Origin: Flavobacterium sp. J27 | Lineage (GTDB): Bacteria; Bacteroidota; Bacteroidia; Flavobacteriales; Flavobacteriaceae | Assembly: GCF_004303025.1 (NCBI RefSeq) | Contig: NZ_PJQW01000001.1 | Location: 172,774 to 236,773 of the forward strand | Length of the DNA: 64,000 nucleotides | Reading direction: 5' to 3' | Shown: positions 47,793 to 56,944 of the stretch, one piece after another | Layout of the letters: each line of letters begins with the position of its first letter | Numbering within the stretch: position 1 is the first letter of the stretch | Translations under genes and position numbers: made by a program | Notes under the pieces: model-generated | Database searches by the model: none | What the model saw: only the letters and a program-made list of their open reading frames with translations | What the model was told of the DNA's origin: nothing

Positions 47793-48503
47793 TACATGAA
47801 TAATTTCGTCTTCTATTAAAATGTCTTCCCTTCTAAATCGTAAAAAGATTTGAGCAACAGCGATTACATCTTTTTCGCAATAAGTTATAATTCTGTCAAT
47901 GTCATTTTCAATGTAAAAAACACGGGCTACCTCGCTGCCATCAATGTCATCTTTTGGAGAAGGTACTTGCAATACTTTGGTTAATAATTTTAATGAAGTA
48001 AAGTGTTTGTAATCTCCAAATTTCCATAATTCTAATGTGTCTAAATGTGGTACTTCCCAGGGTTTTTTGCCGAATAAATTCAGTTTGTTAGGCAATGGAA
48101 CTCCGTTAATAATCATTCGTCTGGCGATAAATGGAATGTCAAATTCTTTTGCATTATGTCCACATAGAAGGTGTTGAGGTTGATTGAAATGATTGTTCAA
48201 TAAGTTTGAAAAGTCTTGTAATATTTTTTTTTCATCTCCCCAAAAGCTAGTTATTCTAAAATTTCTAATGTCTGCTTTGTTAGTAAAATATCCTACAGAA
48301 ATAGTAATTATTTTTCCAAATTCAGCCCAAATTCCAGCACGCTCATAAAAATCTTCTGCAGAAACTTCATCTCTTCTTTGGTATTGGGTTTTATTTTCCC
48401 ATAATTTTTTAGTTTCTTCATCCATTCCTAAATAACTGTCATACTCAGGAACGGTTTCAATATCTAAAAATAGGATATTGTTAAGATTAATTTTTTCAAT
48501 CAT
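47790..48503 (-). CDS. 3'-5' exonuclease, PolB-like exonuclease family
   Basis: 237-residue DEDDy-type exonuclease without a polymerase domain. Exo I is ILFLDIETVPEYDSY (D and E metal ligands near 14-16), Exo II is CGHNAKEFDIPFIARRM, and Exo III is YCEKDVIAVAQIF with the tyrosine form. It matches the lone exonuclease family related to the proofreading domain of family B polymerases. Probably cuts DNA or RNA ends in repair or turnover; the target is unknown. Confidence 0.88.
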   Translation of the reverse strand: MIEKINLNNILFLDIETVPEYDSYLGMDEETKKLWENKTQYQRRDEVSAEDFYERAGIWAEFGKIITISVGYFTNKADIRNFRITSFWGDEKKILQDFSNLLNNHFNQPQHLLCGHNAKEFDIPFIARRMIINGVPLPNKLNLFGKKPWEVPHLDTLELWKFGDYKHFTSLKLLTKVLQVPSPKDDIDGSEVARVFYIENDIDRIITYCEKDVIAVAQIFLRFRREDILIEDEIIHV

Positions 48504-48639
48504 TTTAAAATAGTTTTATGCTATTAAATAGTTAAATAACTTAATGTTTAATAGCTGTTGGCGTATAGTATAAGAGTGTATTTTTTTAAAATCAAGCTAA
48601 ATGTAAAGCCTTTTCTATAATGTTAATTGAGAAAGATGA

Positions 48640-49809
48640 TTATTTTTGTGTTTGTTGTCTTACAGATAACATTTTATAACTTTCTTCTACATAAGTATAT
48701 AAGTCATTACTATGCGGATCAGTTTCTGTTTGTAAACCTTTAATATGTCCTAAACGAACAATAATTAGATTGTCTTCTGGTATTACAATGACAAACTGAC
48801 CTAAGTGTCCTCTTAAATAAAATAAATTTTTATTATTTATAGTATGCATCCAAAAACCATAACCATATTCTGGACTTTCAGGAAAACGAGGTGTAATGCA
48901 TTTTTGTACAAAAGTAGAATCTAAAATTTGTGTACCTTTCCAGTTTCCATTATTTAAGTATAATTTACCTAAGCGAGCAAAATCTCTTGCATTACTAGCA
49001 ATGCAGCAATAGGCTTTTTCAATTCCGTCTGGTTCATGATCTAATTGCCATAAGGCGTTGTTTTCAGCTCCTAAAGGTTGCCAAAAATGTTTGGAAACAT
49101 AATCAGAAAGGTATTCTCCAGTTGCTTTCTCAATACACATGGCTAATAATTGTGTAGCTCCACTTAAATATTTAAAAGATTGTCCTGGTTTTTCATTTAT
49201 TTCTAAGCCTAAGATTACCTTTTTTAAGTTGTCATCAAAATAAGCTCGGGTAACAATAGAAAAAGGGCTGTAATATTTTTCATCCCAGCTTAAGCCTGAA
49301 GCCATTGAAGATAAATCGCCCACAGTAACTTCTTTAGCAAATGCTCCTTTTAATTCTGGGAAAAAATCGGCTACTTTTTGATCTAAACTTTTTATTTTTC
49401 CTTCCATAATGGCTTTTCCCAAGGCCATGGTAACTACACTTTTTGCCATGGAAAAAGAATTGGACTTAGAATCCTTGCCATAACCATCAAAATAGCTTTC
49501 ATGAACAATACTATCGTTTTTAATAATTAAAAAAGCAACCGTTTGTAGTTCTTTGTGCGTTTTATCTAATGTTTCTGTTGTGGCAATTTTGTTATAATCT
49601 TTAGATATATTCCAAGGTTGGGCTACGCCATTCTTTATTTCTCTATTTGGAAAATGAGTGTAATCATCTAAGAAGGCTGTGGTGTATCCTCTAAAATATA
49701 TTGTTCGTACTGCTCGTAATAAGTAATCAACATCGAAAATGTACATTAAGATAATAATGGATACAAGTATAATTGCAAACCATTTAAAGAATTTTTTTAA
49801 GAATTTCAT
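48640..49809 (-). CDS. serine hydrolase of the beta-lactamase/PBP (class C-like) family
   Basis: 389 residues. One N-terminal membrane anchor (about 8-27) places the rest in the periplasm. The nucleophile motif SxxK reads SMAKSVVTMALG. The second motif is the YLSG of FKYLSGATQLLA in place of YxN, and the third is HLGQF near the end instead of KTG. Such proteins are often esterases or D-amino peptidases rather than true beta-lactamases; the activity here is not known. Confidence 0.85.
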   Translation of the reverse strand: MKFLKKFFKWFAIILVSIIILMYIFDVDYLLRAVRTIYFRGYTTAFLDDYTHFPNREIKNGVAQPWNISKDYNKIATTETLDKTHKELQTVAFLIIKNDSIVHESYFDGYGKDSKSNSFSMAKSVVTMALGKAIMEGKIKSLDQKVADFFPELKGAFAKEVTVGDLSSMASGLSWDEKYYSPFSIVTRAYFDDNLKKVILGLEINEKPGQSFKYLSGATQLLAMCIEKATGEYLSDYVSKHFWQPLGAENNALWQLDHEPDGIEKAYCCIASNARDFARLGKLYLNNGNWKGTQILDSTFVQKCITPRFPESPEYGYGFWMHTINNKNLFYLRGHLGQFVIVIPEDNLIIVRLGHIKGLQTETDPHSNDLYTYVEESYKMLSVRQQTQK

Positions 49810-49868
49810 GTGTAGCTTATAGATTTATAAGCATAAAAATAAACAAAAAAACAGTTGTTTTTAAATTT

Positions 49869-50339
49869 TTAGAAAAGACTTTCTTGTTTTACAGGGTTTT
49901 CATAATCTAACAACCATTTTTTTCTCCATAAACCACCTGCATAACCAGTTAATGAACCATCAGATCCAATCACTCTATGACAGGGTACTACAATCCAAAG
50001 CGGATTTTTACCATTTGCTGAAGCAACAGCTCTAATAGCTTTAACATCTCCTAGTTTTTTTGATAATTCTAAATAAGAAATTGTTTTACCATATGGAATG
50101 TCAAGCAATGCCTTCCATACTTTTTGTTGAAAAAGGGTGCCTTGAGGGTTTAGTTTGAAATCAAATACTGTTCTACTACCTTCAAAATATTCTTTTAACT
50201 GCTGAACTGCTATTTTTAACGCTATAGGTATTTTTTTAGAAAGCTCTTCTCCTTCAGTGATTGAAATAATGCTAACCCCTTCTTTATCACCACTAATTTT
50301 AGCAATTCCTAATGGGGTTTTAATAAAAACTGTTTGCAT
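49869..50339 (-). CDS. methylated-DNA--[protein]-cysteine S-methyltransferase
   Basis: O6-alkylguanine-DNA alkyltransferase (MGMT/Ogt type), 156 residues. The reactive cysteine is C120 in IVVPCHRVIG. The helix-turn-helix part is IPYGKTISYLELSKKLGDVKAIRAVASANGKNP. It transfers the alkyl group to itself once and is consumed. No Ada-type regulatory domain is present. Confidence 0.95.
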   Translation of the reverse strand: MQTVFIKTPLGIAKISGDKEGVSIISITEGEELSKKIPIALKIAVQQLKEYFEGSRTVFDFKLNPQGTLFQQKVWKALLDIPYGKTISYLELSKKLGDVKAIRAVASANGKNPLWIVVPCHRVIGSDGSLTGYAGGLWRKKWLLDYENPVKQESLF

Positions 50340-50350
50340 TTTTTAAATAT

Positions 50351-50383
50351 AAAAAAAAACCATCTTAAAAAGTAAGATGGTTT
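50351..50383 (-). terminator. terminator of the DUF1573 gene
   Basis: AAACCATCTTA arm, 5-base loop, 11-base-pair stem and a T-run on the minus strand. Confidence 0.8.
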
Positions 50384-50417
50384 CTAGTAAGTAAGATATA
50401 AAAAAATTGTTGTTTTA

Positions 50418-50888
50418 TTATTTAAACATAACTGATTTTTCTTCTTTTTTCTCTTCCGTTTTTACGTTTCCTTTAATAATTAATACTTTAGGAGCCGCAC
50501 CTTCTTCACTTGTTGTAACAGTTACTGTTTTTGTAAAATTCCCAGGATTAGCTGCATTGTAAGTCGCAGTAATGCTTCCTTTTTCACCTGGTTTAATAGG
50601 TGTTTTGGTGTAATTTGCTGCTGTACAACCGCAAGATGGTTTTACATTTGTAATTAATACAGTTTCATTTGTTGTATTTGTAAATGTGAACTCATATGAA
50701 ACAGGTTTTCCTTTTTCAATTTCTCCAAATTCATGAGTCTCTGTATTCCATTTCATTGCAGAAGCTTTTGTTTGAGCTGCTGCTACTGTATTAGGAGCTT
50801 TAGTTACTACTTTTTTAGCTTCCACTGCTTGTGCAAAAGATAAAGAAGTAATGAATAATGCAACAATTGATAGTTTAAGCGTTTTCAT
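50418..50888 (-). CDS. DUF1573 family secreted protein
   Basis: 156 residues from ATG 50888; a start at 50921 would only extend the leader. Signal peptide about 1-20 (ALFITSLSFAQ). The DUF1573 core reads WNTETHEFGEIEKGKPVSYEFTFTNTTNETVLITNVKPSCGCTAANYTKTPIKPGEKGSI in fragments: an ASH/MSP-like Ig fold with a Cys-Gly-Cys pair. The family is common in Bacteroidota and of unknown role. Divergent from the two-component system, with its own -7 box at 50919 and a terminator at 50351. Confidence 0.88.
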   Translation of the reverse strand: MKTLKLSIVALFITSLSFAQAVEAKKVVTKAPNTVAAAQTKASAMKWNTETHEFGEIEKGKPVSYEFTFTNTTNETVLITNVKPSCGCTAANYTKTPIKPGEKGSITATYNAANPGNFTKTVTVTTSEEGAAPKVLIIKGNVKTEEKKEEKSVMFK

Positions 50889-50918
50889 ATATAATGTTTT
50901 AGTAATTATTCGATGAAG

Positions 50919-50926
50919 CAAATTTA
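50919..50926 (-). promoter_or_regulatory. -7 box of the DUF1573 gene
   Basis: TAAATTTG on the minus strand, 30 bases before the ATG. Confidence 0.4.
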
Positions 50927-51033
50927 AAAAGTAATAGTAACTTTGTTGTTAACTAAGATGTAATGATTGTTAATGACATGTTAACAATGATAAAACAACT
51001 AACATATTTTGTACCATTACAAAAAAAACTAAG

Positions 51034-52326
51034 GTGAAGTTTACACAATTCAATAAAGTAAAGTTATCTCGATTTAATATTGTCATTTTAATTGGTTTCC
51101 TAGCGATTTTAGGAGTAATTATTATGCAGTTATTTTTGCTAAATCAAGCCTATTCTTTTGAAAAAAAGGAAGTTGAGGATAAAATTAATTATGCTTTATT
51201 AGATGTAGTGGAGCGAATTTATGTAGATAATAACTCAGAACTTATTGTAGCAAATCAAATAAAAAGAGTAGCTCATAATTATTATGTGGTTAATGTTAAT
51301 GATGTTTTTGAAAATAATATTTTGGAGTTTTATCTTAAGAAAGAGTTTGCCAAAGTTAAATTAGATTTAGATTTTGAATATGCCATTTATGATTGTGGTT
51401 CCAATAATATGGTGTATGGAAATTATATTACTTCAAATAGCCAGCCTAGTAAAAAGTGTGTTGATTGTTTTACTAAAAATGATGATTTGATCTATTATTT
51501 TGCGGTACGATTTCCAACCCTTAAACAAAGTTATTTTACCAGTTTAAAGCAATATTGGTTATATACTATAGTTTTATTTTTAGTTTTAATTGTTTATGTC
51601 TACTCGGTATTACTCATGTTAAAACAAAAAAGATATACTGTTTTGCAAAATGACTTTATTAATAATATGACACATGAATTTAAAACACCCTTAGCGTCAA
51701 TATTAATTGCTTCAAATTATGCCAATGATCAAAAAGAAATTAAGCAAAATCCAAGATTGTTAAAGTATGTTCAAATTATTATCAAACAAAGTAATAAACT
51801 GAATGAACATATTGAACAAATTTTATCTTTAGCGAAAACAGATAGTAATAATATTGAATTGTCTAAAACAAATGTAGATTTAAAAAAGACATTAGATTTG
51901 ATAAAAGAGAATATCACATTAAAATATGTGAAAAATATTGCGTTCGAATTTGTTTTTAACAAAAATTATTTTGTGAAAGCTGATGAGTTTCATTTTTACA
52001 ATATTTTTTATAATGTTATCGAAAATGCGGTAAAGTATACAGGAAAAACAACCGTTGTCCAAGTTTCTGTTTTAGAAAGTGACAATTCTTTGTTCTTGAA
52101 TATAACTGATAATGGAGAAGGAGTTCCCAAAAAAGATTTGCCTTTTATTTTTGATAAATTTTACAGGGTTGAAAGAAAAGACAGTAAGGAAATAGAAGGA
52201 TTTGGAATCGGGTTAGCCTATGTGAAAAAAATTGTACAATTGCATGGTTGGAAAATAAAAGCAGAAAACACTACTCCAGGTCTAAAAATAACCATTCAAA
52301 TACCAAAATCAGATATTTATGAATAA
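51034..52326 (+). CDS. sensor histidine kinase
   Basis: 430-residue membrane kinase. The GTG codon at 51034 is used as start. Membrane helices lie at about 14-36 and 179-201, flanking a periplasmic domain of about 140 residues with cysteines (DCGSNNM, KKCVDCF). The dimerisation box is NNMTHEFKTPLASI with phospho-acceptor H214. The ATPase domain has an N box (NVIENAVKYTG) and G boxes (DNGEGVPKKD, GFGIGLAYV). Signal unknown. The response regulator starts 8 bases before this gene ends. Resembles the RprX/RprY pair of Bacteroides. Confidence 0.93.
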   Translation: MKFTQFNKVKLSRFNIVILIGFLAILGVIIMQLFLLNQAYSFEKKEVEDKINYALLDVVERIYVDNNSELIVANQIKRVAHNYYVVNVNDVFENNILEFYLKKEFAKVKLDLDFEYAIYDCGSNNMVYGNYITSNSQPSKKCVDCFTKNDDLIYYFAVRFPTLKQSYFTSLKQYWLYTIVLFLVLIVYVYSVLLMLKQKRYTVLQNDFINNMTHEFKTPLASILIASNYANDQKEIKQNPRLLKYVQIIIKQSNKLNEHIEQILSLAKTDSNNIELSKTNVDLKKTLDLIKENITLKYVKNIAFEFVFNKNYFVKADEFHFYNIFYNVIENAVKYTGKTTVVQVSVLESDNSLFLNITDNGEGVPKKDLPFIFDKFYRVERKDSKEIEGFGIGLAYVKKIVQLHGWKIKAENTTPGLKITIQIPKSDIYE

Positions 52327-53002
52327 AAAAAGAATTTTATATGTTGAAGATGATGAAACCTTAGCTTTTTTAACTTCTGATAATTTAGAACAACATTTTG
52401 AAGTAGTTCATTGTAATAATGGAGCTCTAGCTTATCAACTGTTTTGTGATCAAGAATTTGATTTATGTGTTTTAGATATTATGCTTCCAGATATGGATGG
52501 ATTTGAAATTGCTACAGAAATAAGAAAAAGGAATAAAGAAATTCCTATCATTTTTTTATCTGCTAAGGTTATGAAAGAAGATAGGATTAAAGGATTAAAA
52601 TTAGGTGCAGACGATTATTTGGTAAAACCCTATTCGATAGAAGAATTAATTCTTAAAATAGAGATTTTCTTGAATAGAAGTCAGAAAAATACTGAAAAAA
52701 CTACTACACAATATAGTTTAGGCTCTTTTGTTTTTGAATTTGAGAACTATTCTTTGCAAAATGATAAAAAACAAATTACACTCACCGAAAGAGAAGCTTC
52801 TCTTTTGAAATTATTTTTAGACAATGTAAATACAGTTTTAAAAAGAGAAAAAATTTTAACATCCTTGTGGGGAAATGACGATTATTTTTCAGGAAGAAGT
52901 TTGGATGTTTTTATTTCTCGATTGCGAAAAATTTTAAAAGAAGAAGAAGATGTTAAAATAGAAAATATTCCTAGGATAGGTTTTAAATTGGTTATTGTTT
53001 GA
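52319..53002 (+). CDS. response regulator, OmpR/PhoB family
   Basis: 227 residues. Receiver domain with acidic pocket E10-D11-D12, phospho-acceptor D53 (VLDIMLPDMDG), and K103 (LVKPYS). The C-terminal winged helix (about 130-227) shows LTEREASLLKLFLDNVNTVLKREKIL and SGRSLDVFISRLRKILKEE. Overlaps its kinase by 8 bases; the pair acts together on unknown targets. Confidence 0.95.
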   Translation: MNKKRILYVEDDETLAFLTSDNLEQHFEVVHCNNGALAYQLFCDQEFDLCVLDIMLPDMDGFEIATEIRKRNKEIPIIFLSAKVMKEDRIKGLKLGADDYLVKPYSIEELILKIEIFLNRSQKNTEKTTTQYSLGSFVFEFENYSLQNDKKQITLTEREASLLKLFLDNVNTVLKREKILTSLWGNDDYFSGRSLDVFISRLRKILKEEEDVKIENIPRIGFKLVIV

Positions 53003-53045
53003 TTTTTAAAGAGTTGTAATTGTTAATAAAAATTGTTGATAAAAT

Positions 53046-53075
53046 TTTGAAAACTATATTGTTTAAGTAACTTTG
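53046..53075 (+). promoter_or_regulatory. promoter of the HU-CCDC81/SPOR gene
   Basis: TTTG (53046-53049) and TAACTTTG (53068-53075) with an 18-base spacer; the ATG is only 5 bases after the -7 box, so the leader must be very short. Confidence 0.6.
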
Positions 53076-53080
53076 CAATT

Positions 53081-54010
53081 ATGTTGTTAGATAAATATAT
53101 ATCCGAATTATTATACCGTTATCAATGTGTAACGGTACCAGGTTTTGGTGCTTTCCTTTCCGAGATTGAATCGGCTAAAATAAACGGAAGTGCTTGTTCT
53201 TTTTTACCACCTAGAAAAGTAATATCATTTAATAGTCAAATTAAAAACAATGATGGTTTACTCACAAGTCATGTAGCACAAAGGGAAAATATTACTTATG
53301 GAAATGCTATCATAAAAATTGCTTCTGAAGTAAAATTATGGATTGCGGCTTTAGAAAATAAAGATAAAATTTTTTTGAACAATATTGGAGAAATATATGT
53401 AAATGGTGAATACAATTGGGTTTTTCAACCTTATAATGAAACTAATTATTTAGTTACTTCCTTTGGTTTAAACCAATTTGTAATCCCTGAAGTAAAAAGA
53501 GAAGTGCTTTTAACGCAAGCAGTTGTTGTTGAAGAAAAAGAGCCAGTAGTTTTACTTCCAGAAAAGAGAAAAAATTATTCCTATTTAAAATATGCTGCTG
53601 CCATTACCTTGTTTTTAGGTGCTGGTCTTACCACCTATAAAATTATGCATGATCGTCAAGTGGCAACAGACACTTTGTTAGTGCAGAAAGAAGTGCAAGA
53701 AGAAGTGCAACATAGAATTCAACAAGCAACATTTTTTATAGACAACCCAGTTTCTGCTGTAGCATTAACTGTAAAAGAAGAAAAAAGACCTTATCATTTA
53801 ATTGCAGGCGCTTTTAGAAGTGAAAAAAATGCTGAAAAAGCGAAAAAATTACTAGAAGAGCAAGGATATCAAGCACATGTTTTGGAAAAGAATAATTATG
53901 GTTTAATTCCTGTTGCTTATGGAAGTTTTAAAACCGTTGAGGAAGCAGAATTAGTTAAAAATAAACTTTACAAAGAAGAAAATATCGAGTCTTGGCTCTT
54001 AATAGATTAA
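53081..54010 (+). CDS. HU-CCDC81 / single-TM / SPOR domain protein
   Basis: 309 residues. The N-terminal 135 residues match the bacterial HU-CCDC81 pair (ISELLYRYQCVTVPGFGAFLSEIESAK; LLTSHVAQRENITYGNAI; KIFLNNIGEIYVNGE). One membrane helix lies at about 169-188. The periplasmic C terminus (about 236-309) is a SPOR domain (YHLIAGAFRSEKNAEKAKKLLEEQGYQAHVL), which binds denuded glycan at the division septum in other bacteria. The design suggests a link between a cytoplasmic HU-like surface and septal peptidoglycan. It has a good own promoter and a hairpin terminator. Confidence 0.88.
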   Translation: MLLDKYISELLYRYQCVTVPGFGAFLSEIESAKINGSACSFLPPRKVISFNSQIKNNDGLLTSHVAQRENITYGNAIIKIASEVKLWIAALENKDKIFLNNIGEIYVNGEYNWVFQPYNETNYLVTSFGLNQFVIPEVKREVLLTQAVVVEEKEPVVLLPEKRKNYSYLKYAAAITLFLGAGLTTYKIMHDRQVATDTLLVQKEVQEEVQHRIQQATFFIDNPVSAVALTVKEEKRPYHLIAGAFRSEKNAEKAKKLLEEQGYQAHVLEKNNYGLIPVAYGSFKTVEEAELVKNKLYKEENIESWLLID

Positions 54011-54036
54011 AAAAATCCCTTTTTGGGATTTTTTTA
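54011..54036 (+). terminator. terminator of the SPOR gene
   Basis: AAAAATCCC arm, 5-base loop, GGGATTTTT arm and T-run, directly after the stop. Confidence 0.75.
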
Positions 54037-54058
54037 TGCAATATATTTAGTTGCTTAT

Positions 54059-54066
54059 TATCTTTG
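54059..54066 (+). promoter_or_regulatory. thioesterase gene -7 box
   Basis: TATCTTTG 11 bases before the ATG at 54078; supports that start over 54051. Confidence 0.55.
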
Positions 54067-54077
54067 CAAAAAAAACA

Positions 54078-54587
54078 ATGCAAGCAAAATACCCTTCTGA
54101 TTCTTTAACTACTTTAACTGATTTAGTATTACCAGGTGAAACCAATCCACTAAATAATCTTTTTGGCGGAGAGTTACTCGCTCGTATGGATAGAGCGGCA
54201 AGTATAACAGCTAGACGTCATTCTAGAAGAGTGTGTGTAACAGCTTCTGTTAACCATGTAGCTTTTAATAGAGCAATTCCATTAGGAAGTGTTGTAACTG
54301 TAGAAGCAAAAGTATCTAGAACATTTAACACTTCTATGGAAATTTTTATTGATGTTTGGATCGAAGACAGAGAATCTGGTATTAAAAATAAAGCCAATGA
54401 AGGCATTTATACCTTTGTAGCCGTAGATGAAACAGGAAGGCCAATTCAGGTGCCAGCTATTGAGCCGCAAACACCTCTTGAGAAAGAGAGATATGAAGCC
54501 GCTTTGAGAAGAAAACAATTGAGTTTAGTCTTAGCAGGAAAAATGAAGCCTAATGAAGCTACAGAATTAAAAGCACTATTTTCATAA
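54078..54587 (+). CDS. acyl-CoA thioesterase, hotdog fold
   Basis: 169 residues from ATG 54078 (MQAKYPSDSLTTLTDLVLPG); a start at 54051 would lie upstream of the -7 box, so it is rejected. Family marks: NPLNNLFGGELLARMDRAASITARRHSRR, CVTASVNHVAFNRAIPLGS and FVAVDETGRPIQVP. Resembles the YciA/BFIT group hydrolysing medium or long acyl-CoA. Substrate range unknown. Confidence 0.92.
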   Translation: MQAKYPSDSLTTLTDLVLPGETNPLNNLFGGELLARMDRAASITARRHSRRVCVTASVNHVAFNRAIPLGSVVTVEAKVSRTFNTSMEIFIDVWIEDRESGIKNKANEGIYTFVAVDETGRPIQVPAIEPQTPLEKERYEAALRRKQLSLVLAGKMKPNEATELKALFS

Positions 54588-54593
54588 AAAAGA

Positions 54594-54624
54594 AAGTCCG
54601 ATGATACCATCGGACTTTTATATT
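54594..54624. terminator. bidirectional terminator
   Basis: AAAGTCCGATG-ATAC-CATCGGACTTT, perfect 11-base-pair stem between the convergent thioesterase and ABC genes. Confidence 0.85.
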
Positions 54625-55320
54625 TTAAACAGAAAAAAAAGTCTCAAGTTCTTTGAGGGTTTCTGTGGTTGGAATTAAATCTTTAACAATGTTTCCTTTT
54701 TCTAAAACCACAATTCGATCAGAAACTTCTACCGTATGTTGTAAATCATGACTAGAAACTAGAACCGTAATGTTCCGATCTTCTGCTAATGATTTGATGA
54801 TTTTCTTCAATCTAATTTGTGTTGTTGGATCCAAATTAGCGAAAGGCTCGTCTAAGATAATTATTTCAGGATTACCAATTAATGCGCCTACAATTCCTGC
54901 TTTTTTTGCATTTCCTTTGGATAAATCTCTTAAATATTTTTTATTGTTTAAAATTTCTCCATTAAAGAAATCTTCATAATTTTTAAGGAATGCATCTACA
55001 TCTGCTTTATTCCAGCCTCTTAATTCGCCAATGAAGTAAAAATATTCTTCTGGTGTTAGGTAACCAATGAGAAAACTTTCGTCTAAAAAAGAATTAGTAA
55101 ATACTTTCCAAGATTCATCTGTGTTAATCTGGATATTGTTTGAAGTAATTTTGCCACTTGAAGGTTGAATTAAATCTAATAGAAGACTAAAAAAGGTAGT
55201 TTTACCAGCACCATTATTTCCAACTAAACCAAAGCTTTGCCCTTTTGGTATTTCTAAATGTTCAATTTGTAAAACTGTTGTTCCGTTATATTTTTTTGAT
55301 AAATTGTTTACGTGTATCAT
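54625..55320 (-). CDS. ABC transporter ATP-binding protein
   Basis: 231 residues. Walker A GNNGAGKTTFFSLL (near 35-48). The signature loop is a variant, DLSKGNAKKAGIVGAL, in place of LSGGQ. Walker B is EIIILDEPFANLDPTT and the H loop is SSHDLQH. It pairs with the DUF5687 permease encoded just upstream on the same strand (42 bases). Typical of Bacteroidota exporters; substrate unknown. Confidence 0.92.
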   Translation of the reverse strand: MIHVNNLSKKYNGTTVLQIEHLEIPKGQSFGLVGNNGAGKTTFFSLLLDLIQPSSGKITSNNIQINTDESWKVFTNSFLDESFLIGYLTPEEYFYFIGELRGWNKADVDAFLKNYEDFFNGEILNNKKYLRDLSKGNAKKAGIVGALIGNPEIIILDEPFANLDPTTQIRLKKIIKSLAEDRNITVLVSSHDLQHTVEVSDRIVVLEKGNIVKDLIPTTETLKELETFFSV

Positions 55321-55362
55321 GATGTTGTAATTTCAAAATTAATAGTTGTATTCTAGAAAAAA

Positions 55363-56829
55363 TTATCCTTTTTGCTTGTAAGCATCAATAGTAATATATT
55401 TTTCTTTTTTGTAAATAGTTTCAATAATTTGGAAGACTTTATTTTTAAATGCTAAACCTAAAACACCTAATAAAGCTACTAATAAATACCCAAATTGCCA
55501 TCCAAGAGTATAATGACCAATAGCATAGACAAGCATAGGTAATAGTAACTTCGGCAGTGAAATCAATAAAGTTTTTACGTTAAAAGCTTTTTTGTCGCCA
55601 AAGGCATTCTTGTTTGAGGTTAAATCTATAGGCGTTTTAATATATGCTCCACCTAATAAAACTAAATGAGAATTTACTCCAATATTAAAAATAGCTCCTG
55701 TAAGAATAGCTAAATAAGTCTCTATTCCAAAGAACAAGTAAAAGCTTGATAAAAGAGTAGAGGCAGTTGTAGCAATAACCATTAACCACCATTTTGAAGA
55801 TAAATAATCTTTATAAGTGATGTTTTGTGTCATCATTAAAGGATAATACGAGCTGTCCCAACTGGGTACAAACTGACCGAAATTAAATAAGAAACCTCCA
55901 GAGACAAAAATACCTGCAAAAATTTTCCAAACAGGAGCATTATAGACTTCTATAGAATTAGTAAAAAAAAGTAATCCGTAAAACAAGAAAAGAACACTCA
56001 TTAAAAGCGTAGTTTTGGCTCTTTTGTTTCTTTTTAACAAACGAATGTCATTTTTTAAGAAAGTACCTAATTTTCCAAATTGATCTAAAAAGGTAAGATT
56101 TTCTGTAGTTGCTAGATTTTGTTGTATTGATAAACCTGCATCTAAATATAAATTGGATTTAAAAAAATTAAAATTGATATAATATAGTATAGCGAGTAGT
56201 ATAACCGGAATAATAATTAAATAAGAATATTCATAAAAAGAAGTAAAAAAAGGATTTGAATATAAAGTAATATCAAATATGTTATAATATTGAAGTACTC
56301 CAAAAATGGCAAAAACACCTACAATAGTGTAAAAAATCGCGTCCTTCTTATCTATTAAAATGGCTAAAAAATTGTTGATATAAATAAAAAGAAACATACT
56401 TAAACACCATAACACCGCTGTTCCAGTATAGCCTTTTATTAATAAGGTTATGGTAAAAGGAATAAAGAAAAACCAGTGAATAAAATTGAAAAACGAAAAT
56501 ACAGTTTTGTTTAAAACAAAATGAACAATACTATTTTTCTTAACATTTTGATTTAAAAATGGACGAACAGTTAGCGTAGGCATTTTCTGAAAGAAAAACC
56601 GAATAATTAAATCGACAATTAGATAATAAAGCGCAAAACTATTTACTGCGTTAAAAGGATTTAGCCCAGCTTTTTCAAGAATATGATAGGATCCAATACC
56701 TAAAATAATAAACATAGTCATGAAATAAAGGGCTCCTAAAATCATGAAAATTTTTAAAACTACATTGGTCGAAAAAGAAGAAGATCGAAGGAAAGCTTTC
56801 CATTCTAATTTGAGAAATTGTTTTACCAT
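55363..56829 (-). CDS. ABC transporter permease, DUF5687-like
   Basis: 488-residue polytopic membrane protein with about 12 hydrophobic segments, arranged in two blocks separated by a loop (about 230-270). It opens MVKQFLKLEWKAFLRSSSFSTNVVLKIFMI and contains FLNQNVKKNSIVHFVLNKTVFSFFNFIHW and FGQFVPSWDSSYYPLMMTQNITYKDYLSSKW. The family is, to my knowledge, DUF5687. The next gene on this strand encodes its ATPase. The substrate is unknown. Confidence 0.82.
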   Translation of the reverse strand: MVKQFLKLEWKAFLRSSSFSTNVVLKIFMILGALYFMTMFIILGIGSYHILEKAGLNPFNAVNSFALYYLIVDLIIRFFFQKMPTLTVRPFLNQNVKKNSIVHFVLNKTVFSFFNFIHWFFFIPFTITLLIKGYTGTAVLWCLSMFLFIYINNFLAILIDKKDAIFYTIVGVFAIFGVLQYYNIFDITLYSNPFFTSFYEYSYLIIIPVILLAILYYINFNFFKSNLYLDAGLSIQQNLATTENLTFLDQFGKLGTFLKNDIRLLKRNKRAKTTLLMSVLFLFYGLLFFTNSIEVYNAPVWKIFAGIFVSGGFLFNFGQFVPSWDSSYYPLMMTQNITYKDYLSSKWWLMVIATTASTLLSSFYLFFGIETYLAILTGAIFNIGVNSHLVLLGGAYIKTPIDLTSNKNAFGDKKAFNVKTLLISLPKLLLPMLVYAIGHYTLGWQFGYLLVALLGVLGLAFKNKVFQIIETIYKKEKYITIDAYKQKG

Positions 56830-56920
56830 AGTTTTGTTTAATTGGTTTCTTATTGGTAGTAAATAACATTAAAATGTTACGTTTTTTTTAAATTATCATT
56901 AGTGAGGCGATTTTGTTTCT

Positions 56921-56928
56921 TACTTTTG
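56921..56928 (+). promoter_or_regulatory. -7 box of the PaaE-like gene
   Basis: TACTTTTG 16 bases before the ATG at 56945. No -33 at the usual distance. Confidence 0.4.
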
Positions 56929-56944
56929 TATAAAATACAAAATA

